NCBI GenBank assembly: GCA_900554685.1
Contig: USIG01000017.1
Coordinates: 1-22,075 of the forward strand
Direction: 5' to 3'
Length of the DNA: 22,075 bases
From: an uncultured Cryptobacterium sp.
GTDB taxonomy: Bacteria; Actinomycetota; Coriobacteriia; Coriobacteriales; Eggerthellaceae
Shown in pieces: positions 20,425-22,075 of the stretch; position 1 is the stretch's first letter, and every line of letters begins with the position of its first letter. Position numbers and translations under genes: made by a program. The notes beneath the pieces are model-generated. The model was not told where the DNA came from, searched no databases, and saw nothing but the letters and a program-made list of their open reading frames with translations.

Positions 20425-21462
20425 ATGCCAAAAATTGTGGTAACCGATACCGATTTTGAAGACAACGATATCGAAATTGAGATGGCCAAAGAAGCTGGCG
20501 TTGATCTTGCGTTATACAACGATCGCAGTGCGGAAGCTATTATCCGTCATGCACAAGACGCTGATGGTGTTGTAACTTCCTATGGTGATTATTCCTCGCG
20601 CGTGTTTGAAGCGCTTCCTCATTTAAAAGTCGTAAGTAGGACAGGTATTGGCTACGACAATATCGATGTAACGGCTGCAACGAACAATAACACGGCAGTA
20701 TGCATCGTACCCGGTTATGGAACAGAAGTGGTTTCCGATCATGCTCTTAGTCTTGCTCTTGCATGTTTGCGCCGTCTAAATGAATGTGATGCTGATATGC
20801 GTGCAGGAGTATGGGACTACACGCGCAGGAGACCGTTCGGTCAAGTGTATGGCAGAACGTTTGGCGTTGTTGGGATGGGTGAGATTGGACGTGCCGTTGC
20901 GCGCAAGGCGGCAGGTTTAGGATTTCACGTAATTTGTTATTCGCGCTCCTTAGTGCCAGGGCGCCGCACTCCTGAAGGGTATGAAATTTATCCGTTAGAA
21001 GATCTCTTGAAACACTCCGATGTGGTGTCGTTTCACACGGCTCTTACTCCAGAAACACATCACCTGCTCAATGCGGACAATATTGCTTTTATGAAACAAG
21101 ATGCAGTGGTAGTTAATACCTCGCGCGGTGCGGTAATTGATACGCTAGCATTAGCTCAAGCACTCAGTGAAGATAGGCTTTGGGGTGCAGGTATTGATGT
21201 GTTTGAAGAGGAACCTTTGGATTGGGATCATCCTTTGATGAAGGCGCCTCATACCGTATTGAGTCCTCACGTGGCTTATTACTCGGAGGAATCGGGGGAG
21301 GAACTTCATCGTCGCTCCATGCAAGCGGCGCTTGATGTGGTGCTTGGACGTAGGCCTCAAGACTGTTTAAATCCTGAAGTTCTTAAAAAATGTTGGGAAA
21401 AATCTCAACCGGAGCAACCGCAGAGAGAACCTATAGAGTATTGCTACCAGTGTTGGCGTTAA
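20425..21462 (+). CDS. D-isomer-specific 2-hydroxyacid dehydrogenase
   Basis: This is a 345-residue cytoplasmic NAD-dependent oxidoreductase. It has the split substrate domain and central Rossmann domain of the family: GVVGMGEIG at 147-155 (nucleotide loop), NTSRGAVID with Arg234, DVFEEEP with Glu263 and SPHVAYYSEES with His282, the complete catalytic triad. Wording such as SPHVAYYSEE is close to the CtBP/phosphoglycerate-dehydrogenase-like branch. Typical substrates are 3-phosphoglycerate, glycerate or D-2-hydroxy acids; no ACT domain is present, so it is not a long-form SerA. The C-terminal tail (PEQPQREPIEYCYQCWR) is an unusual extension. AAGGAG about eight bases upstream gives a strong start. 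It probably shares a transcript with the DUF218 gene and ends five bases from the converging phosphodiesterase gene. Confidence 0.92.
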   Translation: MPKIVVTDTDFEDNDIEIEMAKEAGVDLALYNDRSAEAIIRHAQDADGVVTSYGDYSSRVFEALPHLKVVSRTGIGYDNIDVTAATNNNTAVCIVPGYGTEVVSDHALSLALACLRRLNECDADMRAGVWDYTRRRPFGQVYGRTFGVVGMGEIGRAVARKAAGLGFHVICYSRSLVPGRRTPEGYEIYPLEDLLKHSDVVSFHTALTPETHHLLNADNIAFMKQDAVVVNTSRGAVIDTLALAQALSEDRLWGAGIDVFEEEPLDWDHPLMKAPHTVLSPHVAYYSEESGEELHRRSMQAALDVVLGRRPQDCLNPEVLKKCWEKSQPEQPQREPIEYCYQCWR

Positions 21463-21467
21463 GGCAC

Positions 21468-21929
21468 TTATTCTAAGGTTATAAATTCTACCGAGGTGAG
21501 CACACCTTTTTCTATGGTAAGACGAGCCATGCTCTTCTTGCTTCCACCACGGGGGCGTGTTGCACTGCCGGGATTGATATAGCGGATGCCGTCAAGCATT
21601 TGATCGCGAGGTATGTGAGTATGGCCGTGAACAACGACCTTTACGTTGTCGGCAGGAGTGCCAATATCTTCAGGGCGATGAACCATAAAGAAGCGAACGC
21701 CACCAATGCGAGGAGATGCTGTAAAGGGAACATCGGAGCTGATGCTGGGATAATCGCAATTTCCTTTGACAGCAATAGTAGGCGCGATGGCCTCTAGTTC
21801 CATCAAGATACTCTCGCGTTCGACATCGCCCGCACAAAGAATAAGATCGCATGGCTCGAGTTGCCGATAGGCTGCCTTTGATAAAACGCCATGTAAATCG
21901 GAAATAACTCCAACGAGTAGTGCTGCCAT
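21468..21929 (-). CDS. YfcE/MJ0936-family metallophosphodiesterase
   Basis: This is a 153-residue cytoplasmic enzyme of the small calcineurin-like group, at the usual length of 150-180. Metal ligands appear in order: SDLHG (Asp11, His13), AGDVE (Asp35), GNCD (Asn57), MVHRP (His84) and HGHTH (His101 to His105). NPGSATRPRG is the family ending. Members hydrolyse model phosphodiesters, and the natural substrate is generally unknown. One small difference is that the His84 motif is usually HG and here reads HR. AAGGAA lies seven bases before the ATG on the minus strand. It converges on the hydroxyacid dehydrogenase with no terminator space between the two stops, so the two transcripts must overlap at their 3' ends. 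Confidence 0.93.
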   Translation of the reverse strand: MAALLVGVISDLHGVLSKAAYRQLEPCDLILCAGDVERESILMELEAIAPTIAVKGNCDYPSISSDVPFTASPRIGGVRFFMVHRPEDIGTPADNVKVVVHGHTHIPRDQMLDGIRYINPGSATRPRGGSKKSMARLTIEKGVLTSVEFITLE

Positions 21930-21967
21930 GAGGTGTTCCTTAACGTTAAAATTTCGAAGTTTTCTTG

Positions 21968-21973
21968 AGTATA
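21968..21973 (-). promoter_or_regulatory. Possible -10 of the phosphodiesterase gene
   Basis: On the minus strand this reads TATACT, five of six bases to consensus, 39 bases before the start codon. No good -35 is found at the right distance. Confidence 0.35.
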
Positions 21974-21997
21974 GTGCATCTTTTAGAAATCTTTTGA

Positions 21998-22026
21998 TTG
22001 ACCAATACCTAAGAGAGCATTATCAT
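21998..22026 (+). promoter_or_regulatory. Strong promoter reading out of the window
   Basis: TTGACC (21998-22003), exactly 17 bases, then TATCAT (22021-22026): each hexamer differs from the vegetative consensus by one base. It is the best complete promoter in the window. No start codon with a ribosome site follows before the window ends, so the gene or RNA it drives lies beyond 22075. Confidence 0.7.
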
Positions 22027-22075
22027 ATTTAGCTGCTCACAGCAAAACGCTTACACACAATAGTGCGTGGGCATA

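Noticed and set aside
1..22075. Mobile elements, phage genes, CRISPR arrays, tRNA or rRNA genes
   Set aside because: No transposase, integrase, regularly spaced repeats or tRNA/rRNA-like sequence was seen on either strand.

Overview
This window is mostly chromosomal housekeeping DNA. I see no phage, insertion sequence, CRISPR array, rRNA or tRNA. It holds 14 complete protein genes and the first 18 codons of a fifteenth gene at the left edge. Base composition looks roughly balanced, with AT-rich intergenic gaps. The gene set (class III glutamine synthetase, CimA-type citramalate synthase, RelQ-type alarmone synthetase, M18 aminopeptidase, secreted coiled-coil/double-psi-barrel protein) would fit a low- to medium-GC member of the Coriobacteriia (Actinomycetota) or an anaerobic Firmicute-like gut or oral bacterium. 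That placement is inference from gene content and style, and no rRNA is present to confirm it.

Layout. 1-54: start of an unidentified minus-strand gene. 510-1436: EamA/DMT membrane transporter. 1933-4006: Gfo/Idh/MocA oxidoreductase followed by a LysR regulator. 4333-6423: class III glutamine synthetase with its own leader and a textbook terminator. 6943-7707: RelQ-like (p)ppGpp synthetase. 7894-10885: ilvE (branched-chain aminotransferase), cimA (citramalate synthase) and a small TrpR-like YerC protein. 11031-13300: orphan amino-acid-type solute-binding lipoprotein and M18 aminopeptidase, only 26 bases apart. 13519-15045: an IMP dehydrogenase of the Tritrichomonas-like type. 15455-16606: secreted coiled-coil/RlpA-like (DPBB) cell-wall protein. 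16758-19331: leucyl-tRNA synthetase. 19657-21462: SanA/DUF218 membrane protein and a D-2-hydroxyacid dehydrogenase. 21468-21929 (minus): YfcE/MJ0936-type phosphodiesterase, converging on the dehydrogenase with a 5-base gap. A strong plus-strand promoter at 21998-22026 points out of the window.

Functional theme. Several genes sit around nitrogen, amino-acid and stringent-response physiology: glutamine synthesis (glnN), branched-chain amino acids (cimA makes the isoleucine precursor without threonine, ilvE does the final transamination, leuS uses leucine), peptide and amino-acid salvage (M18 peptidase, solute-binding protein), GTP supply (guaB) and alarmone synthesis (relQ). They are mostly separate transcription units, so co-regulation is a hypothesis only.

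The unusual content lies in the gaps between genes. These hold many perfect or near-perfect inverted repeats: interleaved complementary arms before relQ, a terminator with a competing upstream hairpin between ilvE and cimA, a branched fold ending in a T6 run after guaB, and a long hairpin at the predicted 5' end of leuS mRNA. There is also a small family of intergenic repeats built on TGCGGAATGC. I did not find a clear new multi-gene system. The best leads are these RNA-like elements and the protist-like IMP dehydrogenase.
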